Source: Siphonodentalium dalli (Eukaryota > Mollusca > Scaphopoda > Gadilida > Siphonodentaliidae). From it: 64,000 nt of DNA. The translations under genes were made by a program, and so were the position numbers. Of the stretch, positions 1 through 13,100 are shown piece after piece. The notes under the pieces are model-generated. The model saw only the letters and a list, made by a program, of their open reading frames with translations, was not told the origin of the DNA and made no database searches. The stretch spans positions 146,023,797 to 146,087,796 of the forward strand of contig CP136064.1 of the NCBI GenBank assembly GCA_032622095.1. The letters run 5' to 3'. Numbering within the stretch: position 1 is the stretch's first letter; the number at the start of each line of letters is the position of its first letter.

Positions 1-1353
1 CATGTTCCTAACTCATCAACAATACCTTTTGTGAATGTAATTTTTGCATTCTTAACACTGTTCTTAATAGATGTTTTATATTCTTTTATCAAGCTGAGAT
101 ATGATTGCCGAAGATTAAAATCATTTGGAGTCGACTGTAACTTTTTACCAAATGATCTAAGTTCCTGTTTCATCTTGTAACAATCTCCATTGAACCATCT
201 ATGTTTGAATACCTTTTTTCGAAGATTTTTTTTTTTTTTAATGTTTAAATTTGACAGATCGATCTGCTGCTTGAAGGATTGTATTAGTAATATATTATTG
301 TAGGTCATGTACTGAGTACAGGGGGATCTTCAACAATAGTACTAAAATAATTGAGTATATCAGCTGAAATTGAGTCTTTTATTGCAGCAGTGTATTTTTC
401 TGCTGAGTCTTCCTGCCATGTATATTTTCCTGTTAACATATTGTATGCTTGTTCTGAACTCCTCAGTATTACCCATATTTGTAACCGAGCTGTGAATGGC
501 CATCCAAAGTATACAGTGATCAGACCTCTCGTCTGGTGGAAAAACATTAAAATACATAACATCAGGATAAAAAGATTTAGAAATAATCATATAATCAACA
601 ACACTACAACCTTTGGGTGTGAAACATGTATAAAATCCCAACGAGTTTCCCATCATTCTGCCATTAAGTATTCTAATATTTGCTGCCATGCATATTTCAA
701 GTAAATATTTTCCTTGAGTATTCACTTCACTATCCATAATTGAAACGGGGTGGAATCTCTGAATCTACTAAATGATATTCTCCTTCCCTATTAATAAACT
801 CTGTGGTAGTATCATTATCAAATTCTATATAATCAGACAAATCAGCTGCGTGAGCATTAAAATCTCCCATTAGCATGATTTGACCTTTATCTTAAATCTG
901 GGAAATCTCTTTTCGTAATTTTTCAAAACTTGAGTTACATGGAGATACATTTGCCTCGGCTCTGGGCTTAATATACATACAGGCTACATAAATATTGTCC
1001 TGAAGTCCACAAATTTCTTTGTCAATCATTATCCAAATACGATCTTCACAAGTGAGTAATTTTGTGATAGCACCAATTTTGTGAAGCTCATTTTTATAAT
1101 ATAAAAGAGTTCCTCCATATCTTCTACCCTTCTTACCCTTCAATTTATGGCCAGGCAGATGTATGGCTCGATATCCAGGTAAATTAACACCAGTCTGCTC
1201 ATTTGTCCATGTTTCAACAGCCCCAAATATATCAAACTTATTCAAATAAACAATTTTGTTTAATTTCTCTTTGCAGAAACCATGAATGTTCCAAAAACAA
1301 CCTAATTGAATCATTAAAGATGAACAGAATATATTTATGATAGACAAACTCAT
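1..1353 (-). pseudogene. LINE ORF2, endonuclease (EEP/APE) part, frameshifted and incomplete
   Basis: Nicks target DNA to prime reverse transcription. Three reading-frame pieces on the minus strand line up as one endonuclease/exonuclease/phosphatase domain. Piece 1353-892 has the FWNIHGF and FDIFGAVETWT regions. The stretch around 890-735 carries GDFNAH, the hallmark of the fold. Piece 737-360 has the PKGCSVVDYMI and ERSDHC regions, where the final Asp-His pair is catalytic. At least two frame changes and stop codons separate them, so no full protein can be made. Positions 300-1 read as the basic linker that normally joins endonuclease to reverse transcriptase. No RT motif is inside the window. 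Confidence 0.75.
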
Positions 1354-2373
1354 TATATGAGACTGGTGAGAAGAAATCTGAAGTAATATACATGCATGTA
1401 TATTACTATATCTTTTTTAATATTTTCATATTCGAGTCTTAAATATACCAATATAAATCAAATTGTTTCTAGTATTCAATTAAATTATACAATAAACAAC
1501 TTAATCACAATATTTGCTTTATAACCATCAAGTTAAGAATAGTTATGTTTGTGCTCTGTATAAACTAAGATAGAAAAAAGAACATTCCAGCACTATTTTC
1601 TTTATAATTAATTTAGAGTAGTTATATACTTGTAATATATATCAGTATATGAAATTAGTTTAGAGTAGTAACATAATACCAGTATATATCAATACTACAA
1701 GTTTAAAAATGATAGAATTCATACTCTATATATTAACGAAGTTGTACAATGCACACGTTAGACGCCGGATAGTTTTAGACTTAAAAAGCAAAACTACTTG
1801 TAGCTGCTCACATTAGCAACTTGATCAAACAGATTATTATTGATTAAATATTTTAACAAAAATGAACTTTCGAGAACAATAGTGGAGTAGATTAAGTCAA
1901 TTTTTCTAATCTACTCCACTACAATTGGAAAGTGACCTCATGCATTCGGCTGTCACAAACACGATGTGCCACCATGAGACATATCCTCATCAATATGCAT
2001 TTGAGTTTTGGAATCTACAAGAGCAAGAGTTGTCTCCTGGTGGCAAACCACGTCCGAAACTGCCAAACCCATGTGGACCCAACATAAACATATCTGGTGC
2101 TGCATATGTCTGCTGCGGTTTAATAGGTGAACCATTTAATGGCACATTTCTGACATAGTTGTCATTATAGTATTATGAGTAAGGCGGCAAACCCAGTCTG
2201 GGGTTCAAGTGTGTTTTAATCAATGCCACAGGACGAATGATCCCTTCTTTTCTAAAATGGACTCCATCAGTCTGGAAGATTTGTGGAATGTCCACTGATA
2301 TCAAGTTATTTTCTATTAGTTTAAATGAATACTCTTGTTGGAACAACTTCAAGTCTGTGTTGTATTTCCAGAC

Positions 2374-2427
2374 CTTGTCTACTTGCCTACTTGTCTACTT
2401 GCCTACTTGTCTACTTGTCTACTTGCC
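2374..2427. repeat. 8 bp microsatellite (CTTGYCTA)n in LINE ORF1
   Basis: Nearly seven tandem copies of CTTGYCTA alternating C and T at the fifth base. Eight is not a multiple of three, so expansion here changes the reading frame of the surrounding LINE ORF1 on the minus strand. Confidence 0.85.
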
Positions 2428-3759
2428 GTCTTCTCTGGAAAGCTGGTAATACGAGTGGAGGTGCACTTGTGCAATGATGTTTTTTGATATATACCAATAG
2501 TGATTTCATTTTATCAATACAGTCATCTGGCGAGTTTTTGCTTGAACTCAAATCGTTACTTCCAACGCACAACACTAACTGAGTGGCTGTAATCTTATTT
2601 GAAGTCAGGAACTGCAGTGCACCAATTTTTTTTTATTACCGCTATCTATAATTTTAATGTCTATGTCCTTCTTTTTATAAATTTTAGATGGGAGAAGTCC
2701 ATTTCCGTGTGAATCTGTAATGACCAAAATGTCATGTTTTTGTACATCATTGTTGTTTAGCTTTAATGCTTTTTCATGTTTTCTCCCATCATTTCTTTCT
2801 AACATGTCTTGTTTTGTAGGAGGTACTTTCTGATGAATTTTTGTTTCCTGCGGGTTATCTGCTGTGTTGCTAGTTTTCATCTCCACTGTTTTTAGCATTT
2901 CCTTTCCTTGTTTCTCCACCACATTTTTTATTTTTTCCTTTCCTAGTTTAACTTCTGAACTGTCTATTGTTGATTTCAATTGTTTTTTCAATGTTCCATT
3001 TTCTTCAAGACAATTATCCAATTTTAACTGTAGAGCTAAAATAGATGCATTCAATTTGACATTCTCCTCGATAAGCATTATCTTCTTCTCCTTGACAGAA
3101 GTAACTTCCTCAATATTATTTTCCGCACATTCCACCTTGTTCATTAGTTTGTGTATATGGTGATTCAATTCTAGATTTTCCATTGTAACCACTGTATGTT
3201 GTGTTGACAACTTATTTTTCTCCTGCTGCAGCTGTACTATTTGACTATTCATTGAACTGATAACTTTGTTGAGATCGCTGTTATTTTTTAATTGTTGATC
3301 TAATTTTATCTCCATACAGGTTAGCAGAGAGCTTTGATTTTGTATTTCCTGCTTCATGTGCTCAATTTCTGATTCGATTTGCTGCATTTGATATGTAACT
3401 GAATTTGTGGTGACATCTTCGAGTCCATTGTTATGATTTGACTGCCGCTGTGAGTTTTGTTCTGAAGTTCTTGTTTTATTTTTGAAATTTCCAATTCGAT
3501 TGCCTCCATTTTGGCCGAGAATGTTGCAACTTCACAGTACTTGTGTTCCAAATCATTAATGGTGCGGGTCAATCGGTCAAATAACTTTAGATGATAATCC
3601 ACTGCATCGCTATTGGATATTGTTTTTGCTGCCTTTCTTGTACCTTTTAGTTGAATTTTTGTTTTCGTCAACTTTTTCAAAGTTGTTGTTTCTTTAGGTT
3701 TACATTTTGTGTTGGTTGAAATTTCCGAGTTGTGACACTCATCAGGTGCTACATTGACA

Positions 3760-4070
3760 CAAGAAACACTCTCAAATGCAGATTTACTACCTGAAGATAC
3801 ACAATCGGGAGCAACTTTCTCACTAGATATGCTTTCAGCTGCAACGTTAACACAAGACACACTTTCAAATGCAGCATTACTACACGTAGATACACATTTG
3901 GGTGAAACTTTATCATTATCTATACTTTCAGCTGCAACGTTAACACAAGACACACTTTCAAATGCAGCTTTGCTACACATAGACACACATTCCGGAAAAA
4001 CTTTATCACGATGTACACTTTCAGCTGCAACTTTATCGTGAGATATACATCCAGAAGCTTCAATACTAGC
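3760..4070 (-). repeat. 102 bp coding tandem repeat inside LINE ORF1
   Basis: About three units of roughly 34 codons, each with a variant of AAFESVSCVNVAAES. The period is a multiple of three, so the frame is kept on the minus strand. The opposite strand is also open here and is only a shadow. Confidence 0.7.
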
Positions 4071-4600
4071 GTGACTTTCACCAGAAGAATGACGAACAAA
4101 ACTGTGATTTTCGTACTCTTTTATTATGTTTGGTTCAGTTGAAATCAGCCCGGATTTGGTTATGTCAGTTGAAGGCAAGTTGGATTCACTTATTTCCATC
4201 ACTACATCTGTCTTGTCAGGTTCAGTTGAAGCCAAGATGGATTCATTTATTTCCATCAGCACTGGAGGTTTGGTGTGCCTGGTGACACCCCCTGAACAGT
4301 TATTAGAGATGTAGTAGGGAATAGGTGAAGAGTAAACAATTTTGTCATATTATCTGTGGACATCTTTGAATAAGAAAGTTGTAATTGAATTTCGTTTACA
4401 ACTGTTTTACCATCAATGTCATGTGGTTTGTCTGTCCACGCACAACTGTTCTGATGATTTTCGCCAAATTGTATGTGATACCGATAATTCACAGCTTGTA
4501 CCCAAGCCATAAATATGTGTAAACCAGCAACACGAAACCCCACCATCCTGGCTCCCTCTTCATACACAGTATAGCCAATGGCTTCATAGGGCACCCTGGC

Positions 4601-7103
4601 TCCCTTACCGTTGGTTCATGCCCCAGACAGGAGTTAATATAGTTATTATTGTATTCTGCAGTCAGTTCTGGTCAGTTGTGAGAAATGGAGGGCCAAGTCC
4701 ATGTTAATATCGGGTAAATTATCTGTGGCTTGCATGTTTTCGAATTTATATACCCGGGTAGTGTCACATAATTTCCTGCTTTTGCTTTTTAATTCGTAAA
4801 ATATTACACTATTCTTCCGAAATGGTCGTCGTTCTCCGGTTGTGTCGATCGCTCGTCAAAATTGACTTCTCATCACCAAATCTCATATCGAGTTTGTCTC
4901 CAAATTATCGTTAATTCTTCATTTTTTCGTAATAAATTTCGAGCACATTTTTTGTGTGGGTGCACTCGATCATTAGAGTATATCCGTCAAGTTGCTCCAT
5001 TCGACGAACGTGCGTGTGATTCGTTGGTAACGTGAGGCTACCTTATACTGTACACAGAATCAGTAGTATCAGTGAAGCATTCGGCAAAGCTCGGTATTCA
5101 CCGTAAAATGATAACCCTGGTTCTGATAAAGTTTGAACAACTATCATTTTACAACAACAACTTAAAATGGCGACCAACGACGAAGTCTTAAATATTTTTA
5201 CAGCATCGATTAGATTCGATTTACAACAATGATGACGATGATTTAGAAGACTCGTCATTTGTCTTTTTATTGCCAGCTTTGTATGTTCAAATTCTTTTAT
5301 GAACGCAATGACTGAAAAGGTGATATATAGGACAATATTAGCATTTTGGTTGCCGGTATCTCGAAATTTCACAGGTCAGGCATATCCTGAATTGCACTAT
5401 TATAGCGATATTCCTCTATTATAGTGATATTTGACTATAACATATTCATGTTTCCTTTATTTGCGTAGGGAATAGAAGACGGCGCATACCAGTGCACAGC
5501 CAAATGTCACTCATAAGTCATAACAATATCGCAGCGAATGAAGTCTTCCGACAAAATTCGTTGTGCAATCTCTTGCGCCAGCTTTGATATTCAATAATAT
5601 TATACTATTACTAATGCTGATGGGGTCATTGTCACAAGGCTCCTGTCACATTCGTAGCCAGCTTTTTAAATCGATCACAAATGTAGCCAGCTTTTCTACG
5701 GCGATCACATTTGTAGCCAGCTTTTCATATTCATGCGAGCCTCAATGAACAAGATTAGGTTAGTCTCATTTTTCTGAGTTGATGAATGAAAAACAACATA
5801 ATTTTAATTTTATATTAGTTCATCTAATAACCTGAGGTTTCCGATCAATGTCGTTCGATCCTCGAATTATATTTCAATATAAGTTGATAAACGAAGTCAG
5901 TATATTACCAGGTCTGAGTCAGACTTGTTGACCAGTTGACATTTGAATTTTGTTTCTAGGCCTATCACAATTTGGAGACAACTTCTCAATAAAAAAAATT
6001 CAGATTTTTAGATAATCTGATAATTGAAATAAAGAAATTAGGTTTGGATGAATACAAATTCACCGTTTGCTAATGCAACATTAGTCATCGCGAGTTCAAA
6101 TTGACAAAACATTCGACATTATGTCGCACATTTTGTTGCAAGTGAAGTTTTGTGAAGTTGTGTTGCCTTCGAAACGCAAGAAAACATGTCACATTTTACA
6201 TAATTTGTCATGCAATAAACTTACAAGTGACAAAATGTTGATGTTTCATTGCTTTCGAACCTAATTTGTCGCTTTCGGTGCGCCACATAAAATGTGATAA
6301 TGTCAGATGTTTTGTTATTCACGTTGAAAGCGACAAATTTGTGTTGTACATTATGTTAATTGCTCTCAGCACATGACAAATTAGACAGATATGTACAGAT
6401 AAAAAACATGCAGCATTTTCGCATGTTTTGCTGGTCAGAGTAAAGCAACGAAACAATAATTATGTAGTCGTTTTTGGCATGCGACATTTCAAATGTTTTT
6501 TTTTACATGCTGTAACAGTAAATATTAGTGTCGTCGAAATAATAATTATGTCACACATAGTAGTAGGGTGATAACATTTAAACAAAGAAAACCATAAAGA
6601 AGTTATTTCCATGAATTTTGTACCGTATCCAATATTATAGCACTCTTGAAACATATTTCTAATTTATCACATATACATGTAATTAATTCACAAAACCATC
6701 TTCATTATTATTGGTAAGACACACGTGTAATATTAGTGCGTGCGATGATGTCACATCATAATTTAAATGACTTGTGATCGCTGAAGTTTATGATTGTTGT
6801 TTTCAATAAAAACTTTGCATTTATTTGATCATGTAAATTCGATTTGAGCCTCGGTAAACCTTTGCTCAAATCAAATTTAATGAACTCGGTTAATGAATTC
6901 CATATACCGGTATTAAATAGAAACTCAACTGAGATCCTTTATAAATGAACTATTTCCAGTATATGTCATTGGCTGGACCATTCGCATTTGTTTATCATCG
7001 ACTTGAGCGTCCTGAGTGTTCCTTGTTTCATATCATTAATTTGAAAGATTGAAATTATCCAATATCTATCTTGAAATGAAACTCTTAAAACAAAATATTT
7101 TAG
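4601..7103. other. Intergenic or 5' intron/flank, no gene recognised
   Basis: AT-rich sequence with scattered short ORFs that lack family signatures. It holds a three-copy 30 bp repeat (see 5643-5727). It may contain the promoter and first exon of the spliced gene starting at or before 7104, but I cannot point to them. Confidence 0.5.
5643..5727. repeat. Three-copy ~30 bp tandem repeat
   Basis: Three units built on TGTAGCCAGCTTTT, each preceded by a variant of CGATCACA. Confidence 0.8.
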
Positions 7104-10100
7104 CAAAGAAAAACTGGAGGACAATGTCCAAGAACTGGAATCAAGAAATGTTCAATTATTTTGTGGTATGTTGTTTGTTACAGTACTTTTACTTGAAGTT
7201 GTGATATTTTTATTAATTGTTAAAATATTTTTAACCATTTCATTAATTATAGTGTTTCACAATTTAAAATTTGAGATTTGACTTGGTGCATTTTTAACAC
7301 CTTCATGACTGGTGCAGCATTAAATATATTGTGCCAGTCTCCCATATATCCATTAGGAGCCTCACATACATGTACCTGTTTATAAGTACTATGATACTTT
7401 AATAGAACAAAATATTATTTGTTTTTTCCTGTTGCACACACTTCTGTAATTATAAGGCTAATGGTCGTAACTTCAAATTGCACACTTTTCAGATATTCAC
7501 CCATAGTGGTAAAACCATAAATATATCTCAAGAACAATATTAAATTGCTAAAATAAAATGTAAGGGAGCACTGGCTTATGAGTTATGTGTGTTCATTCTT
7601 TGATATTGCCTTATTCCTTTGATATGTGCAGCCCTGTTAAATTGGAGAAAATTGCACAATATTTGCACTTGAATAGATTGCAGGCTTGAATAGATATATC
7701 TTCTTGGTCTCAAGTTCAAATGTATAGATTTGAAAAGAAATCTTATACATGTACCATACTGAAATGAAACTCTTCAAACTTTTTAGCTCAGACGAAACTA
7801 GAGGAAAAGAAACAGCAAGATGAACAGAAACAGCAAGATAAACAGCAAGAAATTGGTAACTATTACTCTTGAGTGCCTAATAGTCATACATGTATGTTTG
7901 TATTATTTTTTTTTCAATTGAAATTTGCACCTATACGTTCCTTAGTTGGCCCTGTACGTTTAATAATTTTTACCATGTCTGATATGTGAACCTGCCTAAT
8001 TCTTTGATTAATAAAATGTCAGTATGAACTGCTCAAAAATAGAAGTATACATGTTTACTGCAGTTAATGGGTACATATTTAACTTTATATTCACTAGTGT
8101 CTATTGTTAATATTTACAATAAATTATTGTAAATGTGATAGATAAACACATGATAAACTATGTACTAGTATAGGGAATATCTGGTACTCTTATAATTAAG
8201 TACCCTGTGCTATTGTTCCAAATTGTACTGGTATTATGATTTTGGAGATTTTCCACCCTGTACTATTATTCAGAATGGTAAGTTCTTCTATTAGTTCACC
8301 TAAAAAAAAGTTATAGCGTGTTGATGGGATAACTGGATGAACCTATGGCGATAACACTTGTTTGGTCAAGGCAGGGTTCTTTCGAGTGAATTTAGTGGAC
8401 CAGATATGGGAGTGGTTCAAAATCATGTCTTTAAAGTCCCACAGAATAACAACTGGTCAAGATCAAGAAAATCCCATGCAGTAATAAGGTCAGTGACACT
8501 TAGCAAACACTGATTATCCATGATCCAGTTAACCTATCAACACCTTATTTCATTGAGGGCCAACATTGAAAGTGTGTATTATTGAAATTCATATCTATAC
8601 TCTGTCACTGCAGACATGTTCAGTGACAGATAAATTCTGTATGTCACAAATATAAACTTCTGTTTTCTCCACATATTCTCTCACAGAATTGCACCAGCCA
8701 GATGGTGAATCACATGTCACAGAGAAGAGGGTAGAAACAATCTCATCAGATGAAAATACTGGAAGTAGGTGTATTTGAAAACTAGATTTTTTTTTGCAAG
8801 ACTAAATTCTTCAGCACACCATACAGGCTACATCCCTCATCTGTTTGTCAAAACATTTCTATGGATATTTCGAATGAGCTTAAATAGATGTAAGACATCA
8901 TTTTTTTGGTGGAAAATTCATTAAAATACATGACTATCTTGGATTTTACATTTTGTTTTTATGTTTACCCATACCATAGTATGGTAAACATAGTGTCATT
9001 GTCTGGATTGACCACTTGCCGTGCGTCTGTCTGTCTGTACGTAGACACTTTACGCATGGTGCGATCTGATCGCAACGAAATTTGGTATGTGAGTTTCTCA
9101 GCCCAAAATACAGATCTATTTAACTATTTAACTGAGTTATGGCCCTTTTTTGAAAAAAATTATTTAGATTGATTTCCTTGCTGAATTTATATAAAAAAAA
9201 TGAATATAAATAAATAAATAAAAATAATATATAATAAAATATTTGTTTTTTAAATAATAATAAAAAAAAAAAATTAAAGCAAAAAAAATTGAAAAACTAA
9301 CACCATTATAACTCTGCTAAGGGTACCCCGAGTCACCTCACCAAATTTGGTTTAAATCGGTCCATAATTTGTTTGGAGCGACTTTAAACCCAATTCACAA
9401 ATTCCAACCCATGCCTTTGAACTACTTAGCTATTGATAAGGCTATATTATTTTCTGATGTCTCTTATGCCAATTGATGTGCAAATAATCTGATAAAGAAA
9501 GCAATAAACATCACATGGTATTAACATTAGACTTGCACATCTGTGCTGCAGAGTGATATCTTCAGATGGGCTGAAGTCATTATAATTGTTATTGGTTTAA
9601 TAGAGAGGTCAGTGTTCAACATAAACAATTCTTGTGATTTGTTGACAGCTTTGCCATATAATTGATATTAATGGGTCAGCAGTCAGGTGGCTTATATGTA
9701 TATTATATTGTTGGTAGAATTTGATACATTATTATTGTAAACTTAAATTGGACTCTCTTAACCCAAGTATTCCATGTCCAGGCCACCTATCACATTTAAC
9801 CCAAGGCTGTGGTGGTTTAGCTGTACCAATGCATTCTCTTATATAAATGTGAGTGACCCATAAATTCCAATAAGTTTTTTGTTATGGACATTTGTCTATA
9901 ATAGTACATAACAGTATACTCTATAATTCAACACCAAAACTCTCATTTATGATTCCGATCATAGTAATTTCCTATCGCCAAGGGATGGGTTAACATATGC
10001 CGATCGTGATCGGCCCCTCTTTTTTGGATAACTGAATACCATCATCACATCCTACAGGCCACATTTCTCTTCCAATCATCACCAATTTTTTTTATATTTA

Positions 10101-13100
10101 CACTCACACATACATTTGTATTGTGGAATATAAATGCAGGACATTGGTTGGTTGAAATTATGTCACATGACGTCGCGTGCTGACCCCAACTTGCACTATT
10201 TTTGTGTAGACGCAACTTGCACCGAGCCACGATAATAATGTTGGAAATGGGCGCTTAAAACTCTTTTAGTCTCCCGGTTGACTTGATTAAGTGTAAATAT
10301 AAGTAATGGATGTTGATTTTGTTTCATAGAGTATGGATGCAAGTTGGTCGATGCAAGTTGGTCGACCAACTTGCATCCATACTCTATGGAACGCAAGCAA
10401 ATCAACATCTCTTTTTTAAATAGATCTCAGGTATGACCTCTAGATGAGAACCACAGATTTTTCCCCATATTTGATAAAAAACATGGCCTCCAGTGACCAT
10501 CTTAGATTTCACATTTGGATCAATCGCCCACATTAAATTTTATTTATTCAAACATGAATTTTGTATTTTCTTCACAGCCAGTCAACAGCGTCAATTGACA
10601 TATATTGGAAGGGAATTGGGAATTGCTTTGCTTGGAAAGCCTTCTAAACAGGTAAATTATTCTTCAGAGAAAAGCTACTCATTCAAGACATATTGTGAAC
10701 TTGTTGGTGAAAAATTCAAAAACTTAGTCTGATCAAATTTATTATGTTTTGTCCTACTAATTTGATAAAATGTTATAAATCTTTATGATGTTCAGTTAAC
10801 TTCAGTGTGATGTTGAGGAAAATTTTGTTAGTCTGAAATAGGCCTGTAATGATTCTGATCATGATTTCATTGTATTGGGGTACACTTTAAAACAATGCCT
10901 GTGTCATATCGTGCCCATGCCTATCACGATATAGGAACATGATAGGCATGCATAAAAGAGCAACCCTCTTTAATGTTGTCAAGTTTTACATGTACATATA
11001 TGTGTATTTGACTCAGCTACGGTAGCTAACAATTAAACTGCGTTTCGGTTTAAAATGAGCTCTACCTCTAGGTGATTTAGATTGTCCAATTTGATAAATG
11101 ATATCCAAATAAAAACAAACTGAGGAGTTACTTTTAGTTATCTGAGTGTTTTTCAATTCAACTGAATCTCTTGATATTTGGTACATGGTTCTTATTTCTG
11201 AAGACAAAGGCCAAGTTTGGTCATGGTCCAATGAAATTTGAAAAAGTTATCCATACTAAAAAGCCACATTTCGAGGGGCACATAGTTGGCGACCTTTTAT
11301 TATGATTACTATGATTAGTTATATAAGACATTGTGGACAATTTCAACACTAAATTCTTAGTTAAATTGGGAAACACTTTTTCCAGGCCACTACTCAACAT
11401 ATATGTACAATTTCCCAACCATCTCCCGAACAGTGTCCTTGTAGTCAAATTAAGTCAATGTCAGTGTATAGATGATATTGCAGAATAATATACCGGTATG
11501 TAAAGAAGAGTGAAAGGTAGTCAGTTTGGACACTAGTAAAGAGGTTTTAATTTTGATTGACAGCATGAAAGTTAGTAACATAATGAACGTATTTTACCTA
11601 GGCAATATTATTGCCTAAATATTGCCTAGGTAAACTGATGTTGTCTCTGCTTAAGACCTAGGCTAATTCCCAGGGCTGTAAGTTCAGACTCAGTTCAGAC
11701 TTACTAAAGTTATCATCCAGAAACAAAAAAAGACAAACAAACAGACAGACATACTAATAACATACATTTTCGATATGTTTTTTTTCTTCAAAACGAGCTT
11801 ATAACGAGAGGCCGATCTCGATCGGCAGATGTTAACCCATCCCTTGGCGATAAAAATTTAATATGATCGGATAAATGAGAGTTTTGGTGTTGAATTATAG
11901 AGTATACGTTATGTACTATTATAGACAAATGTACATAACACAAATTATTGGAATTTATGGGTCACTGGCATTTATATAAGAGAATGCACTGGTACATGGT
12001 CTGTAATGCTAAACCGCCATAGCCAGCAAGCCCATGGGTTAAATGTGTAGGTGTGACCTGGACATGGAATACTTGGGTTAAGAGAGTCCAATTTAAGTTT
12101 ACAATAATAATGTGTCCTAGTATACAGATAAGCAACCTCACCACTGACCCATTAACATCAATTATATAGCAGAGCTGTCAAAATATCACAGGAATTATTT
12201 ATGTTGAACACTGACCTCTCTATTAAACCAATAACAATTATAATGATATCAGACCATCTGAAGATATAACTCTGCAGCACAGATGTCCAAGTCTACTGTT
12301 AATATCATGTGATGTTTATTGTTGAATCTTTATTTTAAATTAAATACCATAACCTTCTTTATCAGATTATTTGCACATTGGCATAAGAGACATCAGAAAA
12401 TAATATAGCCTTATCAATAGCTAAGTAGTCCAAAGGCAATTGGTGAATTGGATTTAATGTTGCTTCAAACAGATTTACCAGTACATAACACAAGATTTTG
12501 GACCGATTTAATCAAATTTGGTGTGGTGATTCGGGGTACCCTTGCCAGAGTTATAATGGTGTTAGTTTTTCAATTTTTTTTAACATAAATTATTAATTTT
12601 TTAAATTATTTAAAAAAATTAAAGGGACACATTGGAAATCTTTTTATCAACTTTTATCATAATCATCAATATCTACATGAAAACAAATGACAATGTCAAT
12701 GAGCTATTGCCATGGTTTGGCGTCCGTCGTCCGTGTGTGCGTGTGTGTGTGCGTGTGTCCGTCAACAATTTCCTTTGGCGGGCTACAGGTCGTACCTTTA
12801 GTCTGATCTTTATGAAATTTATCATGAATGTTGACATTGACATGTAGATGGGAACGAGTCATTTTGGGATCATTCGGCCAAAAAACATGGCCGCTGGCAG
12901 CCATCTTGGATTTCAAGATTCAATCCATTGGCGCGGGCTACAGGTCGTACTGTTCGTCTGATCATCATGAAATTTGTCAGTGATGTTAATAATTACATGT
13001 AGATGGGAACGAGTGATTTTGGGGTCGTTCGGCCAAAAAACATGGCTGCCAGCAGCCATCTTGGATTTTACTCTTTGCATGACTAAATCCTTTGGCGCGG

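Larger units (their letters stand above)
1990..4594 (-). pseudogene. LINE ORF1: coiled coil plus SGNH esterase-like domain
   Basis: Nucleic-acid-binding ORF1 protein of a CR1-type LINE, broken into frames 4594-4256, 4262-3354, 3387-2605 and 2604-1990. The order from the N terminus is: a globular region containing LHLFPTTSLITVQG; a Ser/Val/Cys-rich block of about 34-residue repeats (near 3760-4070); a Lys-rich stretch; a long heptad-type coiled coil (about 3390-2830); then the esterase. Block I of the esterase reads ITDSHGNGL at about 2720-2690, and the block with the conserved Asn reads CVGSNDL at about 2560. The C terminus is rich in Gly, Pro and Phe and stops at 1990. I see no PHD finger, which some relatives carry. 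An 8 bp tandem repeat at 2374-2427 disrupts the frame after the esterase. Confidence 0.7.
1..4600 (-). mobile_element. CR1-like non-LTR retrotransposon (LINE), truncated by window start
   Basis: A minus-strand LINE with a degraded ORF1 (1990-4594), a spacer of about 640 bp (1354-1989) in which I see no gene, and ORF2 running from 1353 off the window. ORF1 carries coiled coil plus an SGNH esterase-like domain, and ORF2 begins with an apurinic endonuclease. That combination is known from CR1/L2-type LINEs. The reverse transcriptase would lie beyond position 1. The 5' boundary near 4600 is a guess from where ORF1 similarity ends; no target duplication can be seen because the 3' end is outside. 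Several frameshifts show it is a dead copy. Confidence 0.75.

Noticed and set aside
3754-4041. Plus-strand ORF with TQDTLSNAALLHVDTH repeats
   Set aside because: Antisense shadow of the LINE ORF1 34-residue repeats, whose minus-strand reading fits the rest of ORF1.
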